Numbered from the stretch's first letter, positions 11,122 to 19,535 are shown. The stretch: 64,000 nucleotides of DNA from Elioraea sp. (GCF_022842375.1 NZ_JALHPR010000017.1:1-64000); one strand, 5' to 3'. Numbers and translations: made by a program. Notes: generated from the sequence alone by a model not told the origin.

Positions 11122-12531
11122 ATGAGCTTCTCGCACCACTTCGACCCGACCAGCCTGCGCGAGTACGACATCCGCGGCATCGTCGGCCGCACGCTCGGCG
11201 AGAAGGACGCGTTCGCGATCGGCCGTGCCTTCGGCTCGATCGTCGCGCGCAAGGGCGGCAAGGTGGTCGCCGTCGGGCGTGACGGGCGCGTCTCGGGGCC
11301 AGCGCTCGAACAGGCGCTGGTCGATGGGCTGAAGGCCTGCGGGTTGCGCGTGCTGCGCATGGGCGTCGGGCCCACGCCGATGCTCTACTTCCTCAATGTC
11401 GCGCGGACATGCGACGGCGCGATCCAGGTGACGGGAAGCCACAACCCGCCCGACTACAACGGCTTCAAGATGGTGCTCGCCGGCAAGCCCTTCTTCGGCG
11501 CGCAGATCCAGGAGATCGGCCGGATGGCCGCGGCCGGCGACGTGGTCGCCGAAAGCACGGGCAGCGACGAGCCGATCGACATCGAGGCGGAGTACATCGC
11601 CCGCGTCGTGAAGGACTGGGACGGTGGCGACCGTGCGCTGAAGGTGGTGTGGGACAACGGCAACGGGGCTGCTGGCGACGTGATCACGAGGCTCGTCGCG
11701 AAGCTTCCAGGCCAGCATGAGATCCTGTTCCCCGAGATCGACGGGCGCTTCCCCAACCACCATCCCGACCCGACGGTGGTGAAGAACCTCCAGGCGCTGA
11801 TCAAGCGCGTGGCCGAGACGGGCGCCGACCTCGGCATCGCCTTCGACGGCGACGCCGATCGCATCGGCGTGGTCGACGATGCCGGCAACATGCTGTTCGG
11901 CGACCAGCTGCTGATCGTTCTCGCGCGCGACGTGCTCAAGACCCATCCCGGGGCCACGATCATCAGCGACGTGAAGGCGTCGCAGGTGCTGTTCGATGCG
12001 ATCGCCGCGGCGGGTGGCAAGCCGCTGATGTGGAAGACGGGCCACTCGCTGATCAAGGCGAAGATGGCCGAGACGGGCTGCCCGCTGGCAGGCGAGATGA
12101 GCGGCCACGTGTTCTTCGCCGACAAATGGTACGGCTTCGACGACGCGCTCTATGCCGGGGTGCGCCTGCTCGGCATCGTTGCGCGGATGGAGGGCAAGCT
12201 CTCCTCCGTCGTCGCCGCCCTGCCGCCGGTGGTGAACACGCCCGAGCTGCGCTTTGAGTGCGACGACGTGCGCAAGTTCGACGTGGTGCGCGAGGTCGCC
12301 GCCAGGCTGAAGGCGGCCGATGCGAACGTGTCCGACGTCGACGGCGTGCGCGTCTCCACCGCGGATGGCTGGTGGCTGCTGCGCGCCTCGAACACCCAGG
12401 CCGTGCTGGTTGCACGCGCCGAAGCGACGACGGGCGAGGGGGGCCTCGCGCGGCTGAAGGACGCACTCGGCCAGCAGCTCACCGCCTCCGGCATCGCGCT
12501 GGACTTCGAGCGGGCCGCCTCGGGCCACTGA
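11122..12531 (+). CDS. phosphomannomutase/phosphoglucomutase
   Basis: A 469-residue alpha-D-phosphohexomutase that interconverts hexose-6-phosphate and hexose-1-phosphate. The phosphoserine loop [15 protein letters not shown] is at about residues 107-121, the metal-binding DGDADRIG near 245-252, the sugar-specificity loop GEMSGHVFF near 325, and the phosphate-binding RASNTQ near 420. The start is ATG at 11122 with GAAAGGA 7 bases upstream. Whether mannose or glucose is preferred cannot be decided from sequence, although the link with galU suggests that it feeds glucose-1-phosphate. Confidence 0.93.
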   Translation: MSFSHHFDPTSLREYDIRGIVGRTLGEKDAFAIGRAFGSIVARKGGKVVAVGRDGRVSGPALEQALVDGLKACGLRVLRMGVGPTPMLYFLNVARTCDGAIQVTGSHNPPDYNGFKMVLAGKPFFGAQIQEIGRMAAAGDVVAESTGSDEPIDIEAEYIARVVKDWDGGDRALKVVWDNGNGAAGDVITRLVAKLPGQHEILFPEIDGRFPNHHPDPTVVKNLQALIKRVAETGADLGIAFDGDADRIGVVDDAGNMLFGDQLLIVLARDVLKTHPGATIISDVKASQVLFDAIAAAGGKPLMWKTGHSLIKAKMAETGCPLAGEMSGHVFFADKWYGFDDALYAGVRLLGIVARMEGKLSSVVAALPPVVNTPELRFECDDVRKFDVVREVAARLKAADANVSDVDGVRVSTADGWWLLRASNTQAVLVARAEATTGEGGLARLKDALGQQLTASGIALDFERAASGH

Positions 12532-12544
12532 TCCGCCCCTGCCG

Positions 12545-12892
12545 ATGCGGGTCTTCGTCTACGGCTCGCTGATGGACCCGGCCGTCTTCGCGCGGCGGAC
12601 AGGGACGGCAGCGCCGCTCGCCGCCGCGCGGCCTGCCCTGCTCGCCGGCTGGCGGCGCGTCACGCTGCGGGGAACCCCGTTCCCGACGCTGCTGCCCGAC
12701 CCGCGCGCCGCGGTGGACGGGCTTCTCGTGGCGCTTCCGCCATCACTCCTGCCTCCCCTGCATGCCTATGAGGGGGCGCTCTATCGCTTCCTTCCGGTCA
12801 GGGTGCTGAGCGAGGGGCACCGTCTTGCCGCGCGCGCCTGGATCGCGCGGCCGGACCGGGCCGATCCGGCGCGACCCTGGACGCCACGCTGA
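12545..12892 (+). CDS. gamma-glutamylcyclotransferase-like (AIG2 family) protein
   Basis: A 115-residue protein of the AIG2/gamma-glutamylcyclotransferase fold. The N-terminus has the substrate-binding YGSL motif (VFVYGSLMDPAVF), followed by an AGWRRV strand, the FPTLLPD loop, and the catalytic-type glutamate region YEGALYRFLPVRV at about residue 77-89. Members cyclise gamma-glutamyl amines or act on related peptides; the true substrate is unknown. It follows the phosphohexomutase gene by 13 bp. A 7-bp inverted repeat (12891-12897 with 12912-12918) overlaps its stop codon but lacks a T-run. Confidence 0.82.
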   Translation: MRVFVYGSLMDPAVFARRTGTAAPLAAARPALLAGWRRVTLRGTPFPTLLPDPRAAVDGLLVALPPSLLPPLHAYEGALYRFLPVRVLSEGHRLAARAWIARPDRADPARPWTPR

Positions 12893-12930
12893 TCCCGGAT
12901 CGTTCCGCTCACGGGATCGTGACAATTTAA

Positions 12931-12947
12931 CGCATGTCAGTCATGCG
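12931..12947. promoter_or_regulatory. inverted repeat upstream of tctC
   Basis: CGCATG at 12931-12936 and CATGCG at 12942-12947 form a 6-bp dyad with a 5-bp spacer, in a locally A+T-richer stretch 53 bp before the tctC start. It could be an operator for the transport operon. No regulator gene is adjacent, so this is weak. Confidence 0.3.
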
Positions 12948-12999
12948 CACCCGTCATACATAACGATTCACGTCAGAAAGAAAATCCAGGGAGGTTCCC

Positions 13000-13989
13000 A
13001 TGCGCCGTGCCGTTCTGGCAGTCGCCGCAGCCGCACTCGTCTCGATGCCGACCACGGCCGGCGCACAACGCTGGGAGCCGACACGCCCGGTGCAGTTCGT
13101 CGTGCCAGCCGGAACGGGCGGCGGCGCCGACCAGATGGCGCGGATGATCCAGGGCATCGTCAGCAAGAACAACCTGATGCGCCAGCCCATGGTGGTGGTG
13201 AACAAGGCCGGTGGTGCCGGCGCCGAGGCGTTCCTCGAGATGAAGGGCGCGCGCGGCAACCCGCACACCATCGTCATCACGCTGTCGAACCTGTTCACCA
13301 CGCCGCTGGCCACCGGCATCCCGTTCAACTGGCGCGACCTGACGCCGGTGAAGATGCTCGCGCTCGACGAGTTCGTGCTCTGGGTGAACGCAGAGGCGCC
13401 GTACACCACCGTCTCGGCCTTCCTCGAGGCGGGCCGCGCCAATCGCCTCCGCATGGGCGGCACCGGCTCGCGGCAGGAGGACCAGATCGTCACCGCCGCG
13501 ATCACCAAGGCCAGCGGCGTTCCCTTCACCTACATCCCCTATCGTGGCGGCGGCGAGGTGGCGGTGAACCTCGTCGGCAAGCATGTCGAGGCGACGGTGA
13601 ACAACCCGATCGAGGCGGTGACGCATTGGCGCTCGGGCACGCTGCGCCCGCTCTGCGTGTTCGACAGCCGCCGCCTTCCGGTAACCGACAAGATGACCGA
13701 GACGCAGGCGTGGAGCGACATCCCGACCTGCCGCGAAAGCGGGCTCGACGTCGAGTACCTGATGCTGCGCGGCATCTTCATGGCGCCCGGCGTCACCCAG
13801 GCGCAGGTGAATTTCTACATCGAGCTGCTCGAGAAGGTGCGCCAGACGCCCGATTGGCAGGAGCTGATGCGCCAGGGCGCCTTCAACACCACCGCGATCT
13901 CAGGGCCCGAGTTCGTCACCTGGCTGACGCGGGAGGAGGAGCGCCACAGGACGCTGATGACCGAGGCCGGCTTCCTGGCCGGCCGCTGA
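13000..13989 (+). CDS. tctC: tripartite tricarboxylate transporter substrate-binding protein (TctC/Bug family)
   Basis: A 329-residue periplasmic binding protein. A Sec signal peptide is clear (MRRAVLAVAAAALVSMPTTAGAQ, cut after about residue 23). The mature start WEPTRPVQFVVPAGTGGGADQMAR is the family ligand-binding entry, and KAGGAGAEAFLEMKG and YIPYRGGGEVAVNL are typical of Bug proteins, which bind carboxylates such as citrate, dicarboxylates or aromatic acids. A strong GGGAGG ribosome site precedes the ATG. It leads an operon with tctB and tctA, and would hand its ligand to the TctAB membrane complex. The ligand is not predictable from sequence. Confidence 0.92.
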   Translation: MRRAVLAVAAAALVSMPTTAGAQRWEPTRPVQFVVPAGTGGGADQMARMIQGIVSKNNLMRQPMVVVNKAGGAGAEAFLEMKGARGNPHTIVITLSNLFTTPLATGIPFNWRDLTPVKMLALDEFVLWVNAEAPYTTVSAFLEAGRANRLRMGGTGSRQEDQIVTAAITKASGVPFTYIPYRGGGEVAVNLVGKHVEATVNNPIEAVTHWRSGTLRPLCVFDSRRLPVTDKMTETQAWSDIPTCRESGLDVEYLMLRGIFMAPGVTQAQVNFYIELLEKVRQTPDWQELMRQGAFNTTAISGPEFVTWLTREEERHRTLMTEAGFLAGR

Positions 13990-14001
13990 GGGGGAAGCGC
14001 T

Positions 14002-14493
14002 GTGTCGCGTCGTTTCTCCGAGATCAGCACGCGGGCGGCGGAGCTTGGGCTCGCCGCCCTCTTCGCCGCCGTCGCGGGGCTCGCGATCGCCGATAGCCTG
14101 CGCATCGGGGCGGGCTGGAGCGATGACGGCCCGCGCTCGGGCTACTTCCCGTTCTGGATCGGCCTCATCCTGCTGCTGGCAGCGCTGTGGCAGTTCGCGT
14201 CTGCCCTCGGCATGCGGGCGCGCGATCGCACCTTCGCCACGCGCGAGGAGCTTGGGCGCGTCGCCTCGGTGTTCATTCCGGCCGCGGTGCATGTCGCCGT
14301 CATGCCGGTCATCGGCCTCTACGTCGCCTCCGCCCTGCTCGTCGCATGGTTCATGACGCGGATCGGCGATTTCCGGATCACCATCGCGGCACTCTCGGGC
14401 ATCGCCACCGCGGTGGTCGCCTTCATCGTGTTCGAGATCTGGTTCCTCGTGTCGCTTCCCAAGGGTCCGCTCGAAACCTGGCTCGGCTACTGA
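14002..14493 (+). CDS. tctB: tripartite tricarboxylate transporter small membrane subunit TctB
   Basis: A 163-residue membrane protein with four hydrophobic stretches (about residues 15-32, 48-66, 88-112 and 125-152), the standard layout of the small TctB subunit. The family motif of the type RSGYFPFWIGLILLLAALWQ follows the first helix. It starts with GTG at 14002, with GGGGGAAG upstream, 12 bp after tctC, and is followed by tctA after 37 bp. It pairs with TctA to form the inner-membrane part of this sodium- or proton-coupled carboxylate importer (family knowledge). Confidence 0.9.
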   Translation: MSRRFSEISTRAAELGLAALFAAVAGLAIADSLRIGAGWSDDGPRSGYFPFWIGLILLLAALWQFASALGMRARDRTFATREELGRVASVFIPAAVHVAVMPVIGLYVASALLVAWFMTRIGDFRITIAALSGIATAVVAFIVFEIWFLVSLPKGPLETWLGY

Positions 14494-14530
14494 CACCACA
14501 CGCCATCTAGAGAACACGGGGACTGACTGG

Positions 14531-16045
14531 ATGGACCAGTTCGGGTTGTTGATGAACGGTTTCGCGGTCGCGCTCGAGCCGTGGAACATCGTGCTGATGA
14601 TGATCGGCATCGTGCTCGGCGTCGTCATCGGCGTGCTGCCGGGGCTCGGCGGTGCGAACGGCGTGGCGATCCTGCTGCCGCTCACCTTCACCCTCTCGCC
14701 GGTGAGCGCGATCATCCTGCTCTCCTGCATCTACTGGGGCGCGCTGTTCGGCGGCGCGATCACCTCGATCCTGTTCAACATCCCGGGCGAGCCATGGTCG
14801 GTCGCGACCACGTTCGACGGCTACCCGATGGCGCAATCGGGCCGTGCGGCGGAGGCGCTGACGGCGGCCTTCACCTCCTCCTTCGTCGGCGCCTTCGTCG
14901 CGATCATCATGATCACCTTCGTCGCCCCGCTGGTGGCGGGCTTCGCCCTGCGGTTCGGGCCGCCCGAGTTCTTCGCCGTGATGTTCCTCGCCTTCGCGAG
15001 CTTCATCGGCATGGGCACGGGCTCGCCGTTGAAGACGCTGATGGCGACGATGGCGGGCTTCCTGCTTGCCTGCGTCGGGCTCGACAGCGTCACCGGCTCG
15101 CTACGCCTGACCTTCGGCGCGACGGAGCTGATCCGGGGCTTCGATTTCCTCGTCGCGGTGATCGGCCTGTTCGGAATCGGCGAGATCCTGACCTCGATCG
15201 AGGAAGGGCTCGCCTTTCGCGGCGCCTCGGCCAGGATCGACTTCAGCGTTGTCCGCCGCACCTGGGCTGAGCTGCCGCGCTACTGGGCGCTCTCGCTCCG
15301 CTCCTCGTTCATCGGCTGCTGGATGGGGGTCACGCCGGCTGGTGCCACGCCCGCCTCGTTCATGAGCTACGGCGTCGCGCGGCGGATGAGCAAGCCGGGC
15401 GGCACGCCCTTCGGCAAGGGGCGCATCGAGGGCGTGATCGCGCCCGAGACGGCGGCGCACGCGGCAGGCGTGAGCGCGCTCCTGCCGATGCTGGCGCTCG
15501 GCGTTCCGGGTTCGCCCACCGCCGCGGTGCTGCTCGGCGGGCTGATGATGTGGGGGCTGCAGCCAGGCCCGATGCTGTTCGTCGAGCAGGCGGAGTTCGT
15601 CTGGGGGCTGATCGCCTCGATGTACATCGGCAACATCGTCGGCCTCATTCTCGTGCTCATCGCCGTGCCGTGGTTCGCGGCCATCCTGCGCGTCCCGTTC
15701 GCGGTGATCGCGGCCCTGATCCTCGTGATCTGTTCGATCGGCGCCTACACGGTGAACAACGCCTGGTTCGACGTGGTGGTGATGCTCGGCTTCGGCGCGC
15801 TCGGCTATGCGATGAAGAAGCTCGACTACCCGCTCGCCCCGCTCGTGCTCGCGCTTGTCCTCGGCAGCCGCACCGAACAGGCGTTCCGCCAGTCGATGCT
15901 CTCCTCGCAGGGCGACCTTGGCGTGTTCTGGTCGAACTGGCTGGTCGGCACGATCATGACGGCGGGCGTGGTGCTGCTGTTCTGGCCGGTGTTCTCCCGC
16001 GTGCGCGGTGCGATCAAGGTGCAGCTCGCCCGCCGCTCCGGGTAG
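14531..16045 (+). CDS. tctA: tripartite tricarboxylate transporter large permease TctA
   Basis: A 504-residue polytopic permease with 11-12 predicted membrane segments. The conserved family core is visible: GVLPGLGGANGVAILLP near residue 37-53, YWGALFGGAITSILFNIPGEP near 74-94, and the second half repeat with APETAAHAAGVSALLPMLALGVPGSPTAA near 303-331. These glycine-rich re-entrant loops form the substrate path. It completes the tctCBA operon. Its TAG stop (16043-16045) directly touches the stop codon of the convergent aldolase gene (16046-16048) with no base between. Confidence 0.94.
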   Translation: MDQFGLLMNGFAVALEPWNIVLMMIGIVLGVVIGVLPGLGGANGVAILLPLTFTLSPVSAIILLSCIYWGALFGGAITSILFNIPGEPWSVATTFDGYPMAQSGRAAEALTAAFTSSFVGAFVAIIMITFVAPLVAGFALRFGPPEFFAVMFLAFASFIGMGTGSPLKTLMATMAGFLLACVGLDSVTGSLRLTFGATELIRGFDFLVAVIGLFGIGEILTSIEEGLAFRGASARIDFSVVRRTWAELPRYWALSLRSSFIGCWMGVTPAGATPASFMSYGVARRMSKPGGTPFGKGRIEGVIAPETAAHAAGVSALLPMLALGVPGSPTAAVLLGGLMMWGLQPGPMLFVEQAEFVWGLIASMYIGNIVGLILVLIAVPWFAAILRVPFAVIAALILVICSIGAYTVNNAWFDVVVMLGFGALGYAMKKLDYPLAPLVLALVLGSRTEQAFRQSMLSSQGDLGVFWSNWLVGTIMTAGVVLLFWPVFSRVRGAIKVQLARRSG

Positions 16046-16792
16046 TCAGCCGAGGAAGTCTGGTTCCTCGCGCGTCAGCGTGCGCACCACGGCCGTCATC
16101 AGCGTGCGGCCGTAGTTGGTGAAGCGCTGTGGCTCGCTGCGTCCGATCAGGGCGGGGTTGATCGGCACGAGCTTCGCCCCGCCTGCCTCGGCGAGCAGCT
16201 GCATCTTGCACGTGTCCTCGAGATAGATCAGCCGCAGCAGCGCCTCGCCGAGGGTCGAGCCGACGACGATCGGCCCGTGGTTCTGCATCATCAGCACCGT
16301 CGCCTTGCCGATCACGCCGGCAAGCCTCGCCCCTTCGGCCGGCGTCAGCGCAGCACCGTCGAACGCCCGGTCATATGCGATGCGGTGATAGAAGCTCATC
16401 GCCGAGAGATAGGCTGGCGCGATCTCGCCCCCCTCGCGCATGCAGATGGCGGTGGCGTGGTGCATGTGGGTGTGCAGCACGGCGGTGGCCTGCGGCAGGG
16501 CCGCGTGGATCGGCGCGTGGATGCAGAAGGCCGTCAGCTCCACCGTGTTGCCGTTGTCGGACAGGATGTTGCCCTGGTGATCGGCGAGCACGAGGGAGGA
16601 CGCCGTCACCTCGGCCCAGAAATAGCCCTCGGGGTTGATCAGCATCAGGTCGGGCCGGCCGGGCACCGCGACGGAGAAGTGGTTGCACACGCCCGACTGG
16701 AAGCCGAGCCGCGAGGCCCAGCGGCAGGCGGCGGCGAGCTCGATCCGCGCTTGCATGACAGCGTCGGTGTTGGTGGCGACGTGCGTGTCCAT
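16046..16792 (-). CDS. class II aldolase/adducin family protein
   Basis: A 248-residue protein of the zinc-dependent class II aldolase fold (relatives: fuculose-phosphate aldolase, ribulose-phosphate epimerase). The zinc-binding histidines are in VLHTHMHHATA near residue 106-116, a third is in MMQNHGPIVVG near 176-186, and the substrate loop is GVCNHFSVAVPG near 34-45. The start at 16792 (MDTHVATN) has a GGAGG ribosome site; upstream in-frame sequence is not family-like. It converges with tctA at zero distance and diverges from the D-threonine-aldolase-like gene, so it may act on the substrate imported by TctCBA. That link is inferred from position only. Confidence 0.9.
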   Translation of the reverse strand: MDTHVATNTDAVMQARIELAAACRWASRLGFQSGVCNHFSVAVPGRPDLMLINPEGYFWAEVTASSLVLADHQGNILSDNGNTVELTAFCIHAPIHAALPQATAVLHTHMHHATAICMREGGEIAPAYLSAMSFYHRIAYDRAFDGAALTPAEGARLAGVIGKATVLMMQNHGPIVVGSTLGEALLRLIYLEDTCKMQLLAEAGGAKLVPINPALIGRSEPQRFTNYGRTLMTAVVRTLTREEPDFLG

Positions 16793-16861
16793 CGGTGTCC
16801 TCCCTGGCCTGTTCCGACGGAGGCTAGCGCAGTGTCGCGCCGCGCGCGATCCTCCCCCCGA

Positions 16862-16873
16862 CGCAACGTTGCG
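16862..16873. promoter_or_regulatory. LacI-type palindromic operator candidate
   Basis: CGCAACGTTGCG is a perfect 12-bp palindrome with a central CG step, the usual form of LacI/PurR-family operators. It sits in the 89-bp gap between the divergent aldolase and D-threonine-aldolase-like genes and touches the GAGGA ribosome site of the latter. No LacI-family gene is in the window. Confidence 0.4.
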
Positions 16874-16881
16874 AGGACCTG

Positions 16882-18009
16882 ATGCTCCAGACGCCCCCCG
16901 CCATCCCCGGCATGCCGGAGGACGAGATCGACACCCCAGCCCTGGTGATCGACCTCGATGCCTTCGAGCACAACCTCGACACCATGGCTGCGCTGCTGGC
17001 CCCAACGGGGGCGAAGCTCAGGGCGCATGCCAAGACGCACAAATCCGCCACTGTCGCGCGGCTCCAGGCCAGCCGCGGCGGGGCGGTGGGGCAATGCGTG
17101 CAGAAGGTGGGCGAGGCAGAGGCGCTGGCCTGGGGCGGGATCGGCGACATCATCGTCACCAACGAGGTGGTCGGTGCCTCGAAGCTCAGGCGGCTGATGG
17201 GGCTCGCGACGCTCGCGCGCGTGTCGGTGTGCGTCGACGATGCCGCGCAGGTGGCGATGCTCGAGGACGCGGCCGAGGCAACCGGCGGGCGGATCGAGAC
17301 GCTGGTGGAGATCGACATCGGCATGGCCCGCTGCGGCGTCGCCCCCGGCCCCGATGCCGTGGCGCTCGCGGAACGGATCGCCGGCTCACGCCACCTGATG
17401 TTCGGCGGCATCCAGGCCTATCACGGCAGGGCGCAGCATTTCCGGTCGGTGGACGAGCGTGCCGCGGCGATCGGTGCCGCAGGCGATGCGACGCGGCGGA
17501 CGGTGGAGCAGCTGCGCCAGCGGGGCCTCGAGTGCCGCATCGTCGGCGGGGCCGGCACCGGCACCTTCGCGCTCGAGGCGGCCTCGGGCATCTGGAACGA
17601 GATCCAGGCCGGCAGCTACGCCTTCATGGACGCCGACTATGCGCGGAACCTCGACGAGGCCGGCGCTCCGGTGAGCACCTTCCGCCACGCGCTGTTCGTG
17701 CTCGCGACCGTGATGAGCGCGCCGAAGCCGGGCCTCGCAGTTCTCGATGTCGGCCACAAGGGGGTGGCGATCGACAGCGGCATGCCGCTGGTGTGGGGGA
17801 TGGGGGATGTCGCCTTCGTCGGCGCGTCGGACGAGCACGGCAAGCTGACATGGGATGGCGGGGCGAGGAGCCTGAAGCTCGGCCAGAAGCTTCGCCTGGT
17901 GCCAGGCCACTGCGACCCGACGGTCGACCGTTACGATTGGTATGTCGGGGTGAGGGCGGGGCGGGTGGAGAGCGTGTTCCCCGTCGATGCCCGCGGGGCG
18001 ATGCGGTAG
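16882..18009 (+). CDS. DSD1-family PLP enzyme (D-threonine aldolase / D-hydroxyaspartate enzyme type)
   Basis: A 375-residue enzyme with an alanine-racemase-type TIM barrel (about 12-245) and a C-terminal metal-binding domain. The PLP-binding lysine lies in RAHAKTHKSATV near residue 49-60. The C-terminal metal site of this family is in VPGHCDPTVDRYDWYVG near residue 339-355, and GHKGVAIDSGMPLVWG is also conserved. Relatives cleave D-threonine or D-phenylserine to glycine plus aldehyde, or act on D-3-hydroxyaspartate, with PLP and a divalent metal. GAGGA precedes the ATG at 16882. The gene diverges from the class II aldolase. Exact substrate is not known. Confidence 0.9.
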   Translation: MLQTPPAIPGMPEDEIDTPALVIDLDAFEHNLDTMAALLAPTGAKLRAHAKTHKSATVARLQASRGGAVGQCVQKVGEAEALAWGGIGDIIVTNEVVGASKLRRLMGLATLARVSVCVDDAAQVAMLEDAAEATGGRIETLVEIDIGMARCGVAPGPDAVALAERIAGSRHLMFGGIQAYHGRAQHFRSVDERAAAIGAAGDATRRTVEQLRQRGLECRIVGGAGTGTFALEAASGIWNEIQAGSYAFMDADYARNLDEAGAPVSTFRHALFVLATVMSAPKPGLAVLDVGHKGVAIDSGMPLVWGMGDVAFVGASDEHGKLTWDGGARSLKLGQKLRLVPGHCDPTVDRYDWYVGVRAGRVESVFPVDARGAMR

Positions 18010-18040
18010 GGGCGCTGCGGGGACGGCCTCGCGCGTCCCC

Positions 18041-19294
18041 CTACCCCCGCGTCCGCGTGCTCGCGGCTTCGCGCGAGGGCGCGATCGTCAGGCAGGGCTG
18101 CTTGCGCTTCTTGCGGTCGGCGCAGGCCTCACGGGCTTCCGCCGCGGTGAGGTTCGTCACCTGGGCGCGGAACAGCGTGCCGCGGCGGCCGCGGGTCGGA
18201 GCCACCTCGGTCTCGGCGCGGGCGATGCCGATGCTCCGCTCCGCCTCGCGGGCGGCGGACAGCGCCTGGTTGCGCGTCGAATAGGCGCCCACCTGCACGG
18301 TCCAGTCCGTCGCGGGGCCGCTGCGGCCGCGCGTCGCCTGGCGCTCGGCCCCGCGCATGGCCGCGCGATCGGCCGTGCCGGCAGTTGGAACCGAGGCATT
18401 GGCGCGGGAGACGAGCGAAATGCCCGGCCGCGCGGCCATCGCGCGCCCGGGCGTGCCGAAGGCATCGTCGAGCAGCGCGACCATGTGGCGGTCACGTTCC
18501 GGCCCCGAGGAGCCGCCGAAAACCACGGCGATGATCCGCCGCCCGTCGCGCACGGCAGAGGCGATCAGGTTGAAGCCGCTGTCGCGGATGTAGCCGGTCT
18601 TGATCCCGTCGGCCCCCTCGTAGCCGGAGAGGATGCGGCTGTTGTGGTTGTGGTGGACCTTGCCGCGGAAGGCGAAGCGGTCGGTCGCGAAGTAGCTGTA
18701 GTAGGTCGGGTGGTCGATGATCATGCGGCGGCCGAGGGTGGCCATGTCGCGCGCCGTCGTCACCTGGCCGGGGTTGGGCAGGCCCGAGGCGTTGCGGAAT
18801 ACCGTGTCGCGCATGCCGAGCTGGCGCGCCTTCAGCGTCATCAGCCGCGCGAAAGCGGGCTCTGAGTCAGCGAAATGCTCGGCGATCGCGACCGCCACGT
18901 CGTTCGCCGACTTGGTGATGATGGCCAGCAGCGCCTGCTCGAGCGTCATGCGCCCACCGGCGCGGAGACCCAGCTTGGAAGGCGGGGCGGCGGCTGCCGT
19001 GGCGGAGAAGACCACCTCGTCTGACCATCTGGCCCGTCCCGCGCTGACGGCGTCGAAGATCAGGAAGGCCGTCATCACCTTGGTGAGGGAGGCGGGGCGG
19101 CGGGCCTCGTCAGGGTCGACCGCCGAGATGACCTGGCCGGTGGCGCCGTCGATCACGATCGAGGCATAGCGCTCGCTGCCGATCTGGGCGCGAGGGGCAG
19201 TGCTGGTTGCGACGAAAACAACCAGGACGAGCATGATCACAGAGAGAGCTGAACGCAGGGTTGTATGGATTTGCGGTGCACGGCGCAGTTGCAT
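18041..19294 (-). CDS. D-alanyl-D-alanine carboxypeptidase with C-terminal SPOR domain
   Basis: A 417-residue penicillin-binding protein (peptidase S11) that trims the terminal D-alanine from peptidoglycan stem peptides in the periplasm. A signal sequence covers residues about 14-37. The active-site motifs are SLTK (Ser69-Lys72), SAN (129-131) and KTG (232-234). After a low-complexity linker the C-terminus has a SPOR domain from about residue 338 (TDWTVQVGAYSTRNQAL), which in other proteins binds glycan strands lacking stem peptides at the septum. The start at 19294 follows a GAGGAAGG ribosome site. A SPOR tail in place of the usual amphipathic anchor is known in alphaproteobacterial DacF-type enzymes. 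Confidence 0.92.
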   Translation of the reverse strand: MQLRRAPQIHTTLRSALSVIMLVLVVFVATSTAPRAQIGSERYASIVIDGATGQVISAVDPDEARRPASLTKVMTAFLIFDAVSAGRARWSDEVVFSATAAAAPPSKLGLRAGGRMTLEQALLAIITKSANDVAVAIAEHFADSEPAFARLMTLKARQLGMRDTVFRNASGLPNPGQVTTARDMATLGRRMIIDHPTYYSYFATDRFAFRGKVHHNHNSRILSGYEGADGIKTGYIRDSGFNLIASAVRDGRRIIAVVFGGSSGPERDRHMVALLDDAFGTPGRAMAARPGISLVSRANASVPTAGTADRAAMRGAERQATRGRSGPATDWTVQVGAYSTRNQALSAAREAERSIGIARAETEVAPTRGRRGTLFRAQVTNLTAAEAREACADRKKRKQPCLTIAPSREAASTRTRG

Positions 19295-19385
19295 CGGTGA
19301 TCCGCCTTCCTCGACAGTTGGCCTTCCGCTGGCGCAATGCCGCCTTGCGATCTGACCGTAGGCGCGGGCGCTGCCTCTGTCCACC

Positions 19386-19412
19386 AAAAAAAGCGTAAAC
19401 GCAGGGCGTTAC
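19386..19412 (-). terminator. hairpin plus seven-T run, reading toward dacF-type gene
   Basis: On the minus strand GTAACGC (19412-19406) can pair with GCGTTTAC (19402-19395, one bulged T) across a CCT loop, followed by GC and seven T (19392-19386). It lies 92 bp before the carboxypeptidase start on its own strand. It could end a short transcript leaving the phasin promoter region backwards, or a small RNA. Confidence 0.4.
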
Positions 19413-19461
19413 CACGTCTTGCTGGGCAAACCGGCGGGCGGAGGATGATCCGGGCATGGCC

Positions 19462-19478
19462 ATGTTGCACCGCAACAT
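19462..19478. promoter_or_regulatory. PhaR-like operator, upstream copy
   Basis: ATGTTGC-ACC-GCAACAT is a perfect 7-bp dyad with a 3-bp spacer. It lies just before the phasin -35 box. The TTGC-N3-GCAA core resembles sites of PhaR, the repressor that senses polyhydroxyalkanoate granules and controls phasin genes in alphaproteobacteria (family knowledge, TGC-N3-GCA type sites). Confidence 0.5.
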
Positions 19479-19483
19479 AACCC

Positions 19484-19512
19484 TTGACGCACGCGATACG
19501 ATGGGCCATCTT
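19484..19512 (+). promoter_or_regulatory. probable phasin promoter
   Basis: TTGACG at 19484-19489 is a near-perfect -35 box. The hexamer 17 bp downstream, CATCTT at 19507-19512, is a weak -10 match. The position between two PhaR-like dyads supports it as a regulated promoter. Confidence 0.45.
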
Positions 19513-19519
19513 CCGGTCG

Positions 19520-19535
19520 TGTTGCAGCGCAGCAT
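19520..19535. promoter_or_regulatory. PhaR-like operator, downstream copy
   Basis: TGTTGC-AGC-GCAGCA is a dyad with one mismatch and the same 3-bp spacer as the copy at 19462. It would overlap the expected transcription start of the phasin gene, a good place for repression. Confidence 0.45.
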
